The position numbers and the translations under genes were made by a program. A DNA stretch of 34,344 nucleotides from NCBI GenBank assembly GCA_027002825.1, contig JALWZG010000110.1:1-34344 (forward strand), written 5' to 3'. A model generated the notes under the pieces. The model did no database searches, was not told where the DNA came from, and worked only from the letters and a program-made list of their open reading frames with translations. Shown here piece by piece: positions 15,777 through 24,403 of this stretch (positions are counted from its first letter, which is position 1; every line of letters begins with the position of its first letter). This stretch comes from Caldifarciminota bacterium. Its GTDB lineage: Bacteria; Hydrothermota; Hydrothermia; LBFQ01.

Positions 15777-16772
15777 ATGTTGATGCTCATGGTTTTGTCT
15801 CAACAGGGTGAAGGGGAATGGAACCCCTTCGCCAAGGTCGGAATTGCGGGAAGTAAGTTCCTGCAGCTTCACACCTCTCCCAAGGTGGCAGCCATGGGAG
15901 GCGCGGGTGTGACCCTCTTCGGAGACGACCCCCTCCTCATGATCAACAACCCGGCATCCGCCATGTTCGCCACCAACAAGGCCGTGGGTGTGGGCTTTAT
16001 GCCCTACTGGGTAAGCACATACGTGAGCGATATAGCCTACCTCCATCCCCTCGGTAGGTTCAAGCTGGGGGGGTACATCCACGGCGTCACATCCACGGGA
16101 TTTGAAGAAGTTAGGCTCAACGAGGAAACCTACATGTACGAGAAGACGGGTAAGACGTTCAACTACACGGCCATGGCCCTCGCCTTTGTCGCCGGCGCGA
16201 GGCTGACGGACAGGTTCTCAGTGGCCCTTGCCCCTAAGTTCATATACGAGGGTTTCGGCAGCTACACCAGCACCTGGGCCGTGGCCGTGGACGTGGGTAC
16301 GGTATTTGAGACCGGATGGAGAGGGGTAAACCTCGGGATGAGCGTCCAGAACTTCGGAACCGACCCAACCCTCAAAGGCTCCTACATCAGGTACTCCTTC
16401 CAGGGCGGCCAGGTGGTCCAGGACACCATACCCTACAAGAGCTACAACCTTCCCCTGACCTTCAAGGCCGGTCTCTCCATGGACATATTCAGAAACTCCT
16501 ACAACGCCGTTGTCGCCGTAGTTGAGGCCAACCACCACACGGACAACGCCGAGTCCTACAACCTCGGCTTCCAGTACTCCTACTCCGACATGTTCTTCCT
16601 CAGGTTTGGGAAGAGGTTCTTCGGAGGGTTTTCCTGGGTGCCCGAATCCCACGATGAGGTCTTCGGTCTCGGGTTTGGCGTTAAGTTTGCCGGCTTCTCC
16701 TTTGACTACTCCTACACCGTAAACTACCGCATGCCGGATCTGAACAGGTTCAGCCTTGTTTACAGGTTTTAA
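15777..16772 (+). CDS. PorV/PorQ-family outer-membrane protein
   Basis: A 331-residue predicted outer-membrane beta-barrel. The N-terminal signature (FLQLHTSPKVAAMGGAGVTL, then DDPLLMINNPASA) matches the PorV/PorQ family, in which PorV shuttles T9SS cargo to the attachment complex. The rest is alternating, aromatic-rich barrel sequence ending YRF, a proper terminal Phe. Flanking genes encode T9SS cargo, which supports a shuttle or anchor role, though PorV/PorQ-like proteins are also found next to TonB-dependent receptors without proven function. The start is supported by GGAGG 6 bases before the ATG. The resulting signal (MLMLMVLSQQ) is very short and has no Lys or Arg. Confidence 0.83.
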   Translation: MLMLMVLSQQGEGEWNPFAKVGIAGSKFLQLHTSPKVAAMGGAGVTLFGDDPLLMINNPASAMFATNKAVGVGFMPYWVSTYVSDIAYLHPLGRFKLGGYIHGVTSTGFEEVRLNEETYMYEKTGKTFNYTAMALAFVAGARLTDRFSVALAPKFIYEGFGSYTSTWAVAVDVGTVFETGWRGVNLGMSVQNFGTDPTLKGSYIRYSFQGGQVVQDTIPYKSYNLPLTFKAGLSMDIFRNSYNAVVAVVEANHHTDNAESYNLGFQYSYSDMFFLRFGKRFFGGFSWVPESHDEVFGLGFGVKFAGFSFDYSYTVNYRMPDLNRFSLVYRF

Positions 16773-16786
16773 AAGGAGGTTGGAAG

Positions 16787-19633
16787 ATGAGAAATGCCTT
16801 TATCTTGGGTTCTCTTGTTGTGGCGACTCCCCTGTTGGGGGTTAGCAGCGTTGACATATACCTTCCCACCCTCAAGATCATGTACTCGGTTGACGATATG
16901 CCCACCAGTGTTCCGGTAATGGACTCCACGCCCTACGCCTATATAGTCGGCCTAAAGGCGAACGTATACCCCATGAACCTCGTGGACGTACCGTCTTTCC
17001 GGGATTTCCCACCCATAGGATGGAGCGCCGATTCCGGATGGTTCAGGAAGCTGGAGCAGTCGGGCCAGACCTTCCTCTTCCTCGGCGCAATACAAACGGC
17101 GACGTCCAACACCGGGGATTACGCCCTTACGTCCTCCGACATAAACCTTGACACCACGAACGTACCTCTGAACGACACGTTTAAGTTCAAGTACAGGCTC
17201 ACGTATCTGAACCCCAGCGATACCATATTCGTAGAGATCAAGAATGCCTCCGATGCTTCCACGTGCTGGACGCCCATAGGAAAGCTGACGGATGCCCATG
17301 CCACGGGGGATACGGCTTGGGCGGTTTTGGACGTTGTACCGGCATCTTACCCGTGCGGCTCGTTGACGTCCAGCAGTGTGGTGAACGTGAGGTTCCGCTT
17401 TGACGACAACAGCAACGTCTCGGACGATACGTCCAAGTACTTCGCCCTCTACGAGATGTACCTCGTGGGCAAATGGTACAGGCCTACACCAAACGATACG
17501 CTGTCCGACGCCCAGCTCGCCGATTACGTGGACAAGGTCAAAAGGGCGTTTACGGGGGTTCCCGAAGCCGTATTCGGCGTAGCCGGTATAACACAGGAGG
17601 ATCTCAAGACCAAAAGGAGCGACAAAAAAGTCGTGATATTCGTAGGCCCGCTCAACATGTCCACGAGTGGGGTTGACAAGAAGATCCGTGTTGGCTTTTG
17701 GGATATGTACGATACGCTCAACACCAGCGATGTGATATACATAAACACCGCTCAGGGATCTGCCAATCTACTGTTCGGCGCGGTCTGGGACACCTTAAAG
17801 ATAAGGAAATACCTCGCCTTCCAGTACGCGAGGATAGTGGCCTACAGCATGGACACCACGGAAAAGAACGACATTTATCCCGAATGGTTCAACCAGTTCC
17901 AGGTGGTGGCAAAGGCGGCCTGGCTTGCCCACAGAGCCCTGCAGGACATGGGAGATCCCTACGGGTTGGCCTGGGGGATAGAGCAAACCTCCTCGGCCGT
18001 TGGCAAATCCGACATGCACGTGTATCCCTTCAGCTTTGAGTACGACGGTAAGGTGATCTCCCAGCAGAACCTTACCAAACTCCTGTCATGGCTCGTGTTC
18101 GTTGAAGAAAAGGTGGGAACCGGAAATCTCGTGAACTCCTTCAAGGAGGCCGATGTTCCGTTTGCCTATCTACCAAGTCTACCCAACTCCATAGGGAACG
18201 TACTCGCCCTGAACGGGTTGGACTTCTACGAGGCGGTTGAGGAGTACTACCTGAGGTTGCTCTTCACCAACCAGCCGTGGGCTTTGGACGAGTACAAGTT
18301 CATCGGTCCGGATACGGTTTTCAACAAGGTCACCATGGGCAAGTACTCAGGGGCCGGAACACAGGAGAACACGGCGTTTCCCGGACTCGCAGCGGTCCGC
18401 TACAACTTGGTTCCCATCTCCGTCCCGAAGGTCTACTTTGACGGTTATGACTACAACAAGGTCGTGACCATAACCGGCGATACCTTAAACGGGTTCTCCC
18501 TTTACCTGTTCAATACCAACACGCAACAGCTCCAGAAGGTGGATCTGGACGAGCGGATGAGGTTCAACCTCTACGAGAGCGACGGTTTGGGCGAGTACAA
18601 GCTCTTCCTCATAAACCTCGGTCCCGTATCCTCCATGTCCCTGGGAACGCGGGATACGATCGCCCCGCAGGTGATAGACGTGGGCATACTGCCGAGCGCA
18701 GCGGCCCCTGAATACGTGGACATTTACGTCCTCGGAAGGAACTACACACCCGACACGGGCAACCTCGATCTGGGCAAGTTCTATTACGATGCCGGATCGG
18801 AAGGTGTGCTTTTCGCCTTTTGGCCGGCCGAGAACACGGATCTCTACGATACGCTTTTCGTCGTCGCCAGGTTCGTGGCATTTGTTGAGGATTCATCCTC
18901 CCACTTCGGTACGACGGAGGGATGGGTGTATCCGTTTAACTTCGCCAGCGTCAGGATGGAGTTCAAAGACCTCTTCGGAAACAGGTACTACGGCAAGATC
19001 AGGTACCGCATAAAGTACGCCCAAAACCCCACAGGTATAGACTACACGAAAGCGGCGGGTGTGGACGACGATGAGGGTGAGATTTACAGCGTCAGGATAG
19101 GAAACGACCTGAGCGAGATAATAGAGGGCGAGCTCTACATGTCCTCCCTTACGGGTGAAAAGTCCTTCATACTCATACCCAACGGTAAGGAGTACACGTT
19201 TACCTCCCCGGTTTCCGCCCGTGTGAAGGTGAAGATGGAAGAGGGTGAGCGCGTGTACGCCCACATGGACGGTGAGTGGAAAGAGGTCCCCTTCTACTAC
19301 TACCCCGAAGAGGGCTTGGCAGAGGTCTTTATAAACTCCGCCCGCGGCATATACGTGGGCAGGGACAAGCCCAAATCCTCTTACGTCTCCGAGTTCTCCG
19401 TCAAATCCGACGTGAACCTCGTGCGCGTTTCCGTTCCCTCCGCGGGCAAGATCACGCTTAAAATATACAGCTCAATGGGTCGCCTGGTTAGGATGATAGA
19501 CTACGAGGCGAAGGAGGGTGGGAAGTACGCCTTCAACCTCTCCAACCTGCCGCGCGGTGTATACCTCGTGGAGGCCCGTTTCGGAGACGAGAGGAAAACC
19601 GTAAAGGTTATAGTCATAGGAGGTGAGAGATGA
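16787..19633 (+). CDS. Large secreted protein, degenerate metallopeptidase-like, with T9SS tail
   Basis: A 948-residue exported protein. The signal peptide is MRNAFILGSLVVATPLLG. Residues about 235-420 recall the scaffold of secreted gluzincin-type metallopeptidases (YVDKVKRAFTGVPEAVFG, then KKVVIFVGPLN, then DVIYINTAQ, then a helix). However, the place of the zinc motif HExxH is taken by FQYAR (345-349), and the downstream W-x-N-E-G region reads WFNQF. If the comparison is right, every zinc ligand is gone. The C terminus (about 880-948) is a T9SS-type sorting domain with LPRGVYLVEARFGDERKTV. The last four residues (GGER) are encoded by the ribosome site of the next gene, which it overlaps by 4 bases. 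A binding or structural surface role is more likely than proteolysis. Confidence 0.78.
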   Translation: MRNAFILGSLVVATPLLGVSSVDIYLPTLKIMYSVDDMPTSVPVMDSTPYAYIVGLKANVYPMNLVDVPSFRDFPPIGWSADSGWFRKLEQSGQTFLFLGAIQTATSNTGDYALTSSDINLDTTNVPLNDTFKFKYRLTYLNPSDTIFVEIKNASDASTCWTPIGKLTDAHATGDTAWAVLDVVPASYPCGSLTSSSVVNVRFRFDDNSNVSDDTSKYFALYEMYLVGKWYRPTPNDTLSDAQLADYVDKVKRAFTGVPEAVFGVAGITQEDLKTKRSDKKVVIFVGPLNMSTSGVDKKIRVGFWDMYDTLNTSDVIYINTAQGSANLLFGAVWDTLKIRKYLAFQYARIVAYSMDTTEKNDIYPEWFNQFQVVAKAAWLAHRALQDMGDPYGLAWGIEQTSSAVGKSDMHVYPFSFEYDGKVISQQNLTKLLSWLVFVEEKVGTGNLVNSFKEADVPFAYLPSLPNSIGNVLALNGLDFYEAVEEYYLRLLFTNQPWALDEYKFIGPDTVFNKVTMGKYSGAGTQENTAFPGLAAVRYNLVPISVPKVYFDGYDYNKVVTITGDTLNGFSLYLFNTNTQQLQKVDLDERMRFNLYESDGLGEYKLFLINLGPVSSMSLGTRDTIAPQVIDVGILPSAAAPEYVDIYVLGRNYTPDTGNLDLGKFYYDAGSEGVLFAFWPAENTDLYDTLFVVARFVAFVEDSSSHFGTTEGWVYPFNFASVRMEFKDLFGNRYYGKIRYRIKYAQNPTGIDYTKAAGVDDDEGEIYSVRIGNDLSEIIEGELYMSSLTGEKSFILIPNGKEYTFTSPVSARVKVKMEEGERVYAHMDGEWKEVPFYYYPEEGLAEVFINSARGIYVGRDKPKSSYVSEFSVKSDVNLVRVSVPSAGKITLKIYSSMGRLVRMIDYEAKEGGKYAFNLSNLPRGVYLVEARFGDERKTVKVIVIGGER

Positions 19634-20859
19634 GGAAGCTGAGTCTGGCGCTGGTAGCCGTTTTTGTGGGGGGTGTTGTGGTGGGGTGTAGGCCTTCGGA
19701 TGAGCTCAAGGATATTCCCGACCTCGTTAAGAAAGAGGACCTGCTGAAGAGCGGTTGGAAGCTTTACAAGGAGGGCAAGTTTGACTCCTCCTTCGCAAAG
19801 TTTGACAGCGTCATCACCTATATGGACGCAACGGACCTGGAGGCCCACCTCGGAAGGGGTCTCTCCGCTATGCGCCTCGGAGACTTTGCCCTTGCCCACA
19901 AGGAGTTCGGCCTCTTATACTCCCAGTACGTAAAGGAGGAGATCAGAAGCTACACCCTCTACGTGCCGGATGCCCAACAGGACACCATAGGGGGTGGAAA
20001 GTCAAACGTTCAAATGGTGTGTCAACCTTTGGCCGCCCTTCCGAGCGGTGGAAACTACACGATGGGCGTCTGGAAGATGGGGGTTTTCGCCGATGCGAAC
20101 AACCCATCACAACAGCTGAAGGACCTGTTTGAGGACAGCGACTACATCTATTTCCCTGTGGATGTGCTTACCGCAAAGGTCGTACACGATGGAGGAGGTG
20201 ATAAGACCATAGACCCGGCCACTTTTGGTCTTGCCTTTACGCCCACAGCCCAACCGTTAACCGAAAACGGCGGAAGCCTGTCATACACGGATACGGCGGG
20301 TCCGGTTTTCATGTACGCCTCCTCCGTCAGCGGTGCGAGCGAGGAGCCCATACTCTGCGGATGGATGTACGATGGAAACGGCGATACCGTCAAGGTGTCC
20401 TTCGTATCCTACAGGATAAGCAAGCAAAACCCCCTTGGAGGTGAGAATCCCGCCCTCGTCTGGATAGCACTGGCGGCCGACGCCTACGCCTATTACACCG
20501 ACCCCTCCTTTACCTACAAGAAGAGGGCGGCCTACCTGGCCTACATGGCCTATCTCCTCCACCCCTTCAGGGGTGATGTTCCCACCGACCTCCAAAACCT
20601 TGAGGGGCTTACGGAATCCGACGATGTGGTCAAGAACGGACTTCTCGGCATAGCCACGCTGGGGTATTACAAGGACAAGAGGGTTGGAAACGCCGTATCC
20701 CTCATACGTTTTTACGGTGATAACGCCTTCCCCGGCTCCGACTGGAACTACCTGCCGGGTACATCGCAGGAGATGAGCGGGACGGTGGGCTTTTGCAAGG
20801 ATCCGAACGCCAACGTTTCCGTCGTTTGGAAGGTTAACGAGCTTTTCTATGGAAGGTGA
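19630..20859 (+). CDS. TPR-containing surface lipoprotein
   Basis: A 409-residue predicted lipoprotein. The signal MRKLSLALVAVFVGGVVVGC has a lipobox-like VVGC with Cys20 as the lipid site. TPR-like helices follow (about residues 38-100, LLKSGWKLYKEGKFDSSFAK and AHLGRGLSAMRLGDFALAHK). The middle (about 115-265) is beta-rich and unassigned, and the C-terminal part is helical again (from about 270). In this context it resembles the lipoprotein partner that often accompanies TonB-dependent receptors in the FCB group, but sequence alone does not show it to be SusD. A GGAGG site lies 6 bases before the ATG, inside the end of the previous gene. Confidence 0.78.
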   Translation: MRKLSLALVAVFVGGVVVGCRPSDELKDIPDLVKKEDLLKSGWKLYKEGKFDSSFAKFDSVITYMDATDLEAHLGRGLSAMRLGDFALAHKEFGLLYSQYVKEEIRSYTLYVPDAQQDTIGGGKSNVQMVCQPLAALPSGGNYTMGVWKMGVFADANNPSQQLKDLFEDSDYIYFPVDVLTAKVVHDGGGDKTIDPATFGLAFTPTAQPLTENGGSLSYTDTAGPVFMYASSVSGASEEPILCGWMYDGNGDTVKVSFVSYRISKQNPLGGENPALVWIALAADAYAYYTDPSFTYKKRAAYLAYMAYLLHPFRGDVPTDLQNLEGLTESDDVVKNGLLGIATLGYYKDKRVGNAVSLIRFYGDNAFPGSDWNYLPGTSQEMSGTVGFCKDPNANVSVVWKVNELFYGR

Positions 20860-20865
20860 TAAAAA

Positions 20866-20870
20866 GGAGG
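20866..20870 (+). promoter_or_regulatory. Ribosome-binding site choosing ATG 20878
   Basis: GGAGG in AAAAAGGAGGT. It is only 1 base from the ATG at 20872 but 7 bases from the ATG at 20878, the spacing used elsewhere in this operon, so 20878 is the better start. Confidence 0.6.
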
Positions 20871-20877
20871 TATGAGC

Positions 20878-22644
20878 ATGATGCTTTTTGTAGCCTATGC
20901 GGTTGCATCGCCTTATCCGATAACCAAGGCGAAGGTGTGGAGGGAGAACCTCCACGAGAGGGTTGCACCCTTCAGCTGGAAGGCTGGAGGTGCTGATCAC
21001 TCGCTCTTCGGTGGGAGCGTCCTGCTGACGGACTCCTCCGGACATTACTGGACAAACCTCCTCAACGGTCCCCGTCCCCTCCTCATCAGGGGTGATACCA
21101 TAGCGTGGGTCCACAGAGGCGTTCCCGCTACCGAGAATCTCGTGGTGTGGTGGTCCTTTGACGGTGGTAACACGTGGCACTACAGGGACAACGTTGAAGA
21201 GGGTATAACCGGAGGCTCTGGATTCGGATGGTATCCCCAGCTTGCCGGTTTCACCAGCGATGGGAAGGTGGTGGTAGTATATCCGGACCCTGCTCCCGGT
21301 TCTAATGCGGTATGCGCCGTTGAGGTGGTTGAGAGCGGAACGCTTGAGGGCGCCTGTGAGAGCAGCGTTCCCCACGACGACTACGCCCAGTACGCTTGGC
21401 AGATAGGTCCCGATCAGTTCGCCATCCTCTCCTCCTCTTACCGCTTTAGCGATACCGCCTCCCTGTACTACTTGGTCTACGATGCCAGCACAAACTCCTT
21501 CTCCACTCCTCAGGCCATAAGGGACGGCGCCGCCCAGGAGGACTTCACCATCATAGAGGCGCACCTCTTCGGGGATTCCGTCTTAGTGGTCGGAAGCAGC
21601 GACAACGCCACCGCCGTATGGGGTGAGCCTTCGGGATACGGGTACATCTGGGTCAGGAACGACGGGACCACCAACCCCGATGCTCCCTCCATCAGCGGGG
21701 ACATGTTCTACGGCGACCTCTCAAGTCAGTTTATCCTGACCATAGGCGGCACAGAGTACTATCCCTTCGGTTATACGAACGTGCAGTACCACACGGCCGT
21801 CTCTCCGGACGGAAGCGTCTGGATCGCGTACCCTTCAAACGACACGTCTATCACCGGCTGGAGCTGGGAGGACCTCGGCGGTTGGTTGGAGCAGTCGAGC
21901 CACATAATCGTCACGAACAAGTCCCCGTTCACCACGGGTATCATACCCTTCTTCTACCCCGATGACGGCTCCGGCGGCGTCAACACGAACAGGACCCTCA
22001 CGTGGCCCGTCGTGTTCTTCGGAAGCACACCCGATACCATGGCCGTGGTCTGGATTCAGTACGAGGAGAACACACCTCCCGCCTGTAGCCCCGATCCCGC
22101 AAGCCTCACCACCTTTGACTTTACGAGCGTTCTGGCCTTTGCCAAAAGCACGGACGGGGGGTACACCTGGTGCACGGACACGATCCACGTTGAGGGTGGG
22201 TACTTCGGCTTCCCCGTCGCCCCTGTGGTGGGCAAGTTCGCCAACAGGCTCGTAAACGACTCCGCCTATATAGTCTACGTCACGCCCATGGCGGCCTCCG
22301 GTGCCAAGGATCCCTTCTGCCACCTCATGCACAGGTTCCAGGGTGGAACCGAACCCTACTACGCGGTTGACGTTAAGCTCTTCAAGTTCTCCACGTCCTG
22401 CAGCGGTGATCCCACGGGTATAAGCGCGGACGTGATCCTTGACGTCGCCGAGAGACCCGCCCAGCTTCCCGACAGGGTCGTCGTTGAGGTCGTAAAGGGT
22501 GGTGTAAAGGTCTCCGGTGCCGCTTCCGTATACGACATCAGAGGATCCCTCGTCGCCGAGACCGAAGGTGGATTCGTCGCCCTCAAGAGGGGCGTGTACT
22601 TCGTCAAGACGGCAAACGGTGCCACGAAGGTGGTCGTCAGGTAA
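20878..22644 (+). CDS. Secreted beta-propeller-like protein with Asp-box repeats and T9SS tail
   Basis: A 588-residue exported protein, the last gene of the operon. A short uncharged signal (MMLFVAYAVAS) is followed by beta-rich sequence with two Asp-box (BNR) motifs, SFDGGNTW (about 95-102) and STDGGYTW (about 422-429). Asp boxes mark turns in sialidase-like and other beta-propellers; catalytic sialidase residues were not identified. The C-terminal segment (about the last 60 residues, with VYDIRG, then ALKRGVYFVKTANGATKVVV and a final R) is a compact T9SS-type sorting tail. It should be exported to the surface with the other cargo proteins of the operon. An intrinsic terminator begins 19 bases after the stop. 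Confidence 0.82.
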   Translation: MMLFVAYAVASPYPITKAKVWRENLHERVAPFSWKAGGADHSLFGGSVLLTDSSGHYWTNLLNGPRPLLIRGDTIAWVHRGVPATENLVVWWSFDGGNTWHYRDNVEEGITGGSGFGWYPQLAGFTSDGKVVVVYPDPAPGSNAVCAVEVVESGTLEGACESSVPHDDYAQYAWQIGPDQFAILSSSYRFSDTASLYYLVYDASTNSFSTPQAIRDGAAQEDFTIIEAHLFGDSVLVVGSSDNATAVWGEPSGYGYIWVRNDGTTNPDAPSISGDMFYGDLSSQFILTIGGTEYYPFGYTNVQYHTAVSPDGSVWIAYPSNDTSITGWSWEDLGGWLEQSSHIIVTNKSPFTTGIIPFFYPDDGSGGVNTNRTLTWPVVFFGSTPDTMAVVWIQYEENTPPACSPDPASLTTFDFTSVLAFAKSTDGGYTWCTDTIHVEGGYFGFPVAPVVGKFANRLVNDSAYIVYVTPMAASGAKDPFCHLMHRFQGGTEPYYAVDVKLFKFSTSCSGDPTGISADVILDVAERPAQLPDRVVVEVVKGGVKVSGAASVYDIRGSLVAETEGGFVALKRGVYFVKTANGATKVVVR

Positions 22645-22663
22645 GCTATAACCCACAGCTTAG

Positions 22664-22692
22664 GGGCCGCCCGATCGGGCGGCCCTTTTTTT
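22664..22692 (+). terminator. Intrinsic terminator of the exbB operon
   Basis: A perfect 9-bp GC stem (GGGCCGCCC / GGGCGGCCC) with loop GATC is followed directly by seven T residues. It is the only textbook intrinsic terminator seen in the window. Its T-run ends 13 bases before the -10 box of the next gene. Confidence 0.95.
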
Positions 22693-22705
22693 GTTTGTGC
22701 AAACT

Positions 22706-22711
22706 TATAAT
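22706..22711 (+). promoter_or_regulatory. -10 box for lytic transglycosylase gene
   Basis: TATAAT, 9 bases before a TTG at 22721. The spacing equals that at exbB and at 25229, which supports TTG 22721 as a near-leaderless start. Confidence 0.6.
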
Positions 22712-22720
22712 ATCTGGCCG

Positions 22721-24403
22721 TTGCTCATCCCGCTCTTCCTCTCCGCTTCGGAGATAGACTCCCTCCTGAGGCTCTACCCGGAGATAGAGCCTTATCTGCT
22801 CTACGAGAAGGTCAGGAGGGGGTATGGGGACGTTTACACCGCCGCCGGGAGAATTTGCAAGAGGGGATGGGACTCGTGGCCGTGCAGGGCGATGTGTTCG
22901 CTCGTTGCGGAGAGAAAACCGAAACTGCTACCGCGCTTGAGGTGTAGACCTACGCTTAAGGTCTTAAAGGCGCTCTACGAGAGTACAGGCGATAGGGGTT
23001 ATCTGATCGAAATCGCGAGGAGATATCCGCGCAGCAGGGATGCCCTAAAGGTTTTGGAGTTGAACGGTGTGGATAAAACCCTTAAACTCTCCGTGATGTT
23101 GGAGCATGGGATGTACGACAGCCTGAAGGCTTTGGCGGATACCACAAAACCCGAAGAGTACGCCTTTGTCCTTCTTGTCAGGTGGAGGGAGGATGGAACC
23201 CTTCCCGATTTCAAACACATCCGCTTTCTACCTGTCAGGTATAGAAAGCGCATCCTCATAAAACACCTTGTGCGCTACCTGAAGGCCGAGGACTACGATT
23301 CCATAAAACTCGCCCTACTCTATCTGGTGGATATGGGGGACGGGAAAAGGGCCTACAGGGTTATGGCCTCGGAGGTCGCCAAGCCCTTCCTGAAGTACCC
23401 GTCCATGGACCTCTACTACGCCCTTACATCAACTGTGGGAGAGGACCTTGAAGCGGAGGGTTTCGTATGGTTGGGCATAGCGGCCTACGGTGTGCATTAC
23501 TTGGAGGACGCGTACAACTGGTTTGTGGAGGCGAGGTTGAGGGCTGACACGGGTGATTTCGTATGGACGAGGGCCACGTTCTGGCTCTACAGGATAACCC
23601 GCGATGAGAGGTATTTAAATGACCTGCGGAAGTACAACCCTTTGAGCTTTTTCTCCTTGAGTTTGGGGATCAAGCCCGTGTGGGTGGAGGGTGAGGTTTG
23701 GGATACGTCCGGAGACTTGAGGAATTACCGTATGGGCCGTATAGTTGAGGGGATAGCAGGCTACAGGGAGGCTTTGAAGTGGTACGTCAGGGATGTGCCT
23801 TCCCTTTACAGGAGGGCGAAGGATTTCCTTGAAGACGGAAACTTCGTCGCCGCCTCCTATCTGCTGTTCAAGCTCTACGAAATAGCCCCCAAGGAGGGGG
23901 GTATCCCCCTCTGGTGGGGGAGGATGACCTTTCCCTACGAACCCTACAGGGAGGAGATAGACTCCGCCGCAAAGGAGTTCGGTGTCGATCCCCTGTTTCT
24001 CACGGCGATAGTCAGGGAGGAGAGCAGGTTTAAAAGGAGGGCGAGGTCAAGGGCGGGTGCGATGGGTCTGGCCCAGATAATGCCCTTCAACGTTAAAAAG
24101 TTTGCGAGGGAGATGGATGAAAGGGTCAGAAACCCCTACGATCCCCTGACGAATCTGAGGATGGGGGCGTGGCTACTCTCAAAGGACCTAAAGGTTTACG
24201 GATCGTACCACCTGTCCGCCGCATCCTACAACGCCGGAAGGGGAGCGCTGAACAGGTGGCTCTGCGATTACGCTTACGAGCTCCTTGACTTCCACCACTT
24301 CCTTGAGATAATCCCCTACACGGAGACCCGAAGGTACGTGCGCAGGGTGATGAGGAGCTATTGGGTCTACAAGAGCCTTTACGGTGGGGTATGGGAAGAG
24401 TAG
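22721..24403 (+). CDS. slt: Slt-type soluble lytic murein transglycosylase
   Basis: A 560-residue exported enzyme that cleaves peptidoglycan to 1,6-anhydro-muropeptides. A short signal-like start (MLIPLFLSAS) is followed by a long helical region (about 15-400) resembling the superhelical ring of Slt70. A C-terminal lysozyme-like SLT domain follows (about 415-545). The catalytic Glu434 is in AIVREESRF, followed by the conserved GAMGLAQIMP and AASYNAGRG motifs. I chose TTG 22721 from the -10 box; starts further upstream would lie inside the promoter. The 3' end overlaps the next gene by 13 bases. Confidence 0.88.
   Translation: MLIPLFLSASEIDSLLRLYPEIEPYLLYEKVRRGYGDVYTAAGRICKRGWDSWPCRAMCSLVAERKPKLLPRLRCRPTLKVLKALYESTGDRGYLIEIARRYPRSRDALKVLELNGVDKTLKLSVMLEHGMYDSLKALADTTKPEEYAFVLLVRWREDGTLPDFKHIRFLPVRYRKRILIKHLVRYLKAEDYDSIKLALLYLVDMGDGKRAYRVMASEVAKPFLKYPSMDLYYALTSTVGEDLEAEGFVWLGIAAYGVHYLEDAYNWFVEARLRADTGDFVWTRATFWLYRITRDERYLNDLRKYNPLSFFSLSLGIKPVWVEGEVWDTSGDLRNYRMGRIVEGIAGYREALKWYVRDVPSLYRRAKDFLEDGNFVAASYLLFKLYEIAPKEGGIPLWWGRMTFPYEPYREEIDSAAKEFGVDPLFLTAIVREESRFKRRARSRAGAMGLAQIMPFNVKKFAREMDERVRNPYDPLTNLRMGAWLLSKDLKVYGSYHLSAASYNAGRGALNRWLCDYAYELLDFHHFLEIIPYTETRRYVRRVMRSYWVYKSLYGGVWEE

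Noticed and set aside
20281-21564. Minus-strand open frame of 427 codons over the lipoprotein and the last cargo gene.
   Set aside because: It crosses two real genes on the other strand, has no ribosome site or motif, and is another GC-rich shadow.
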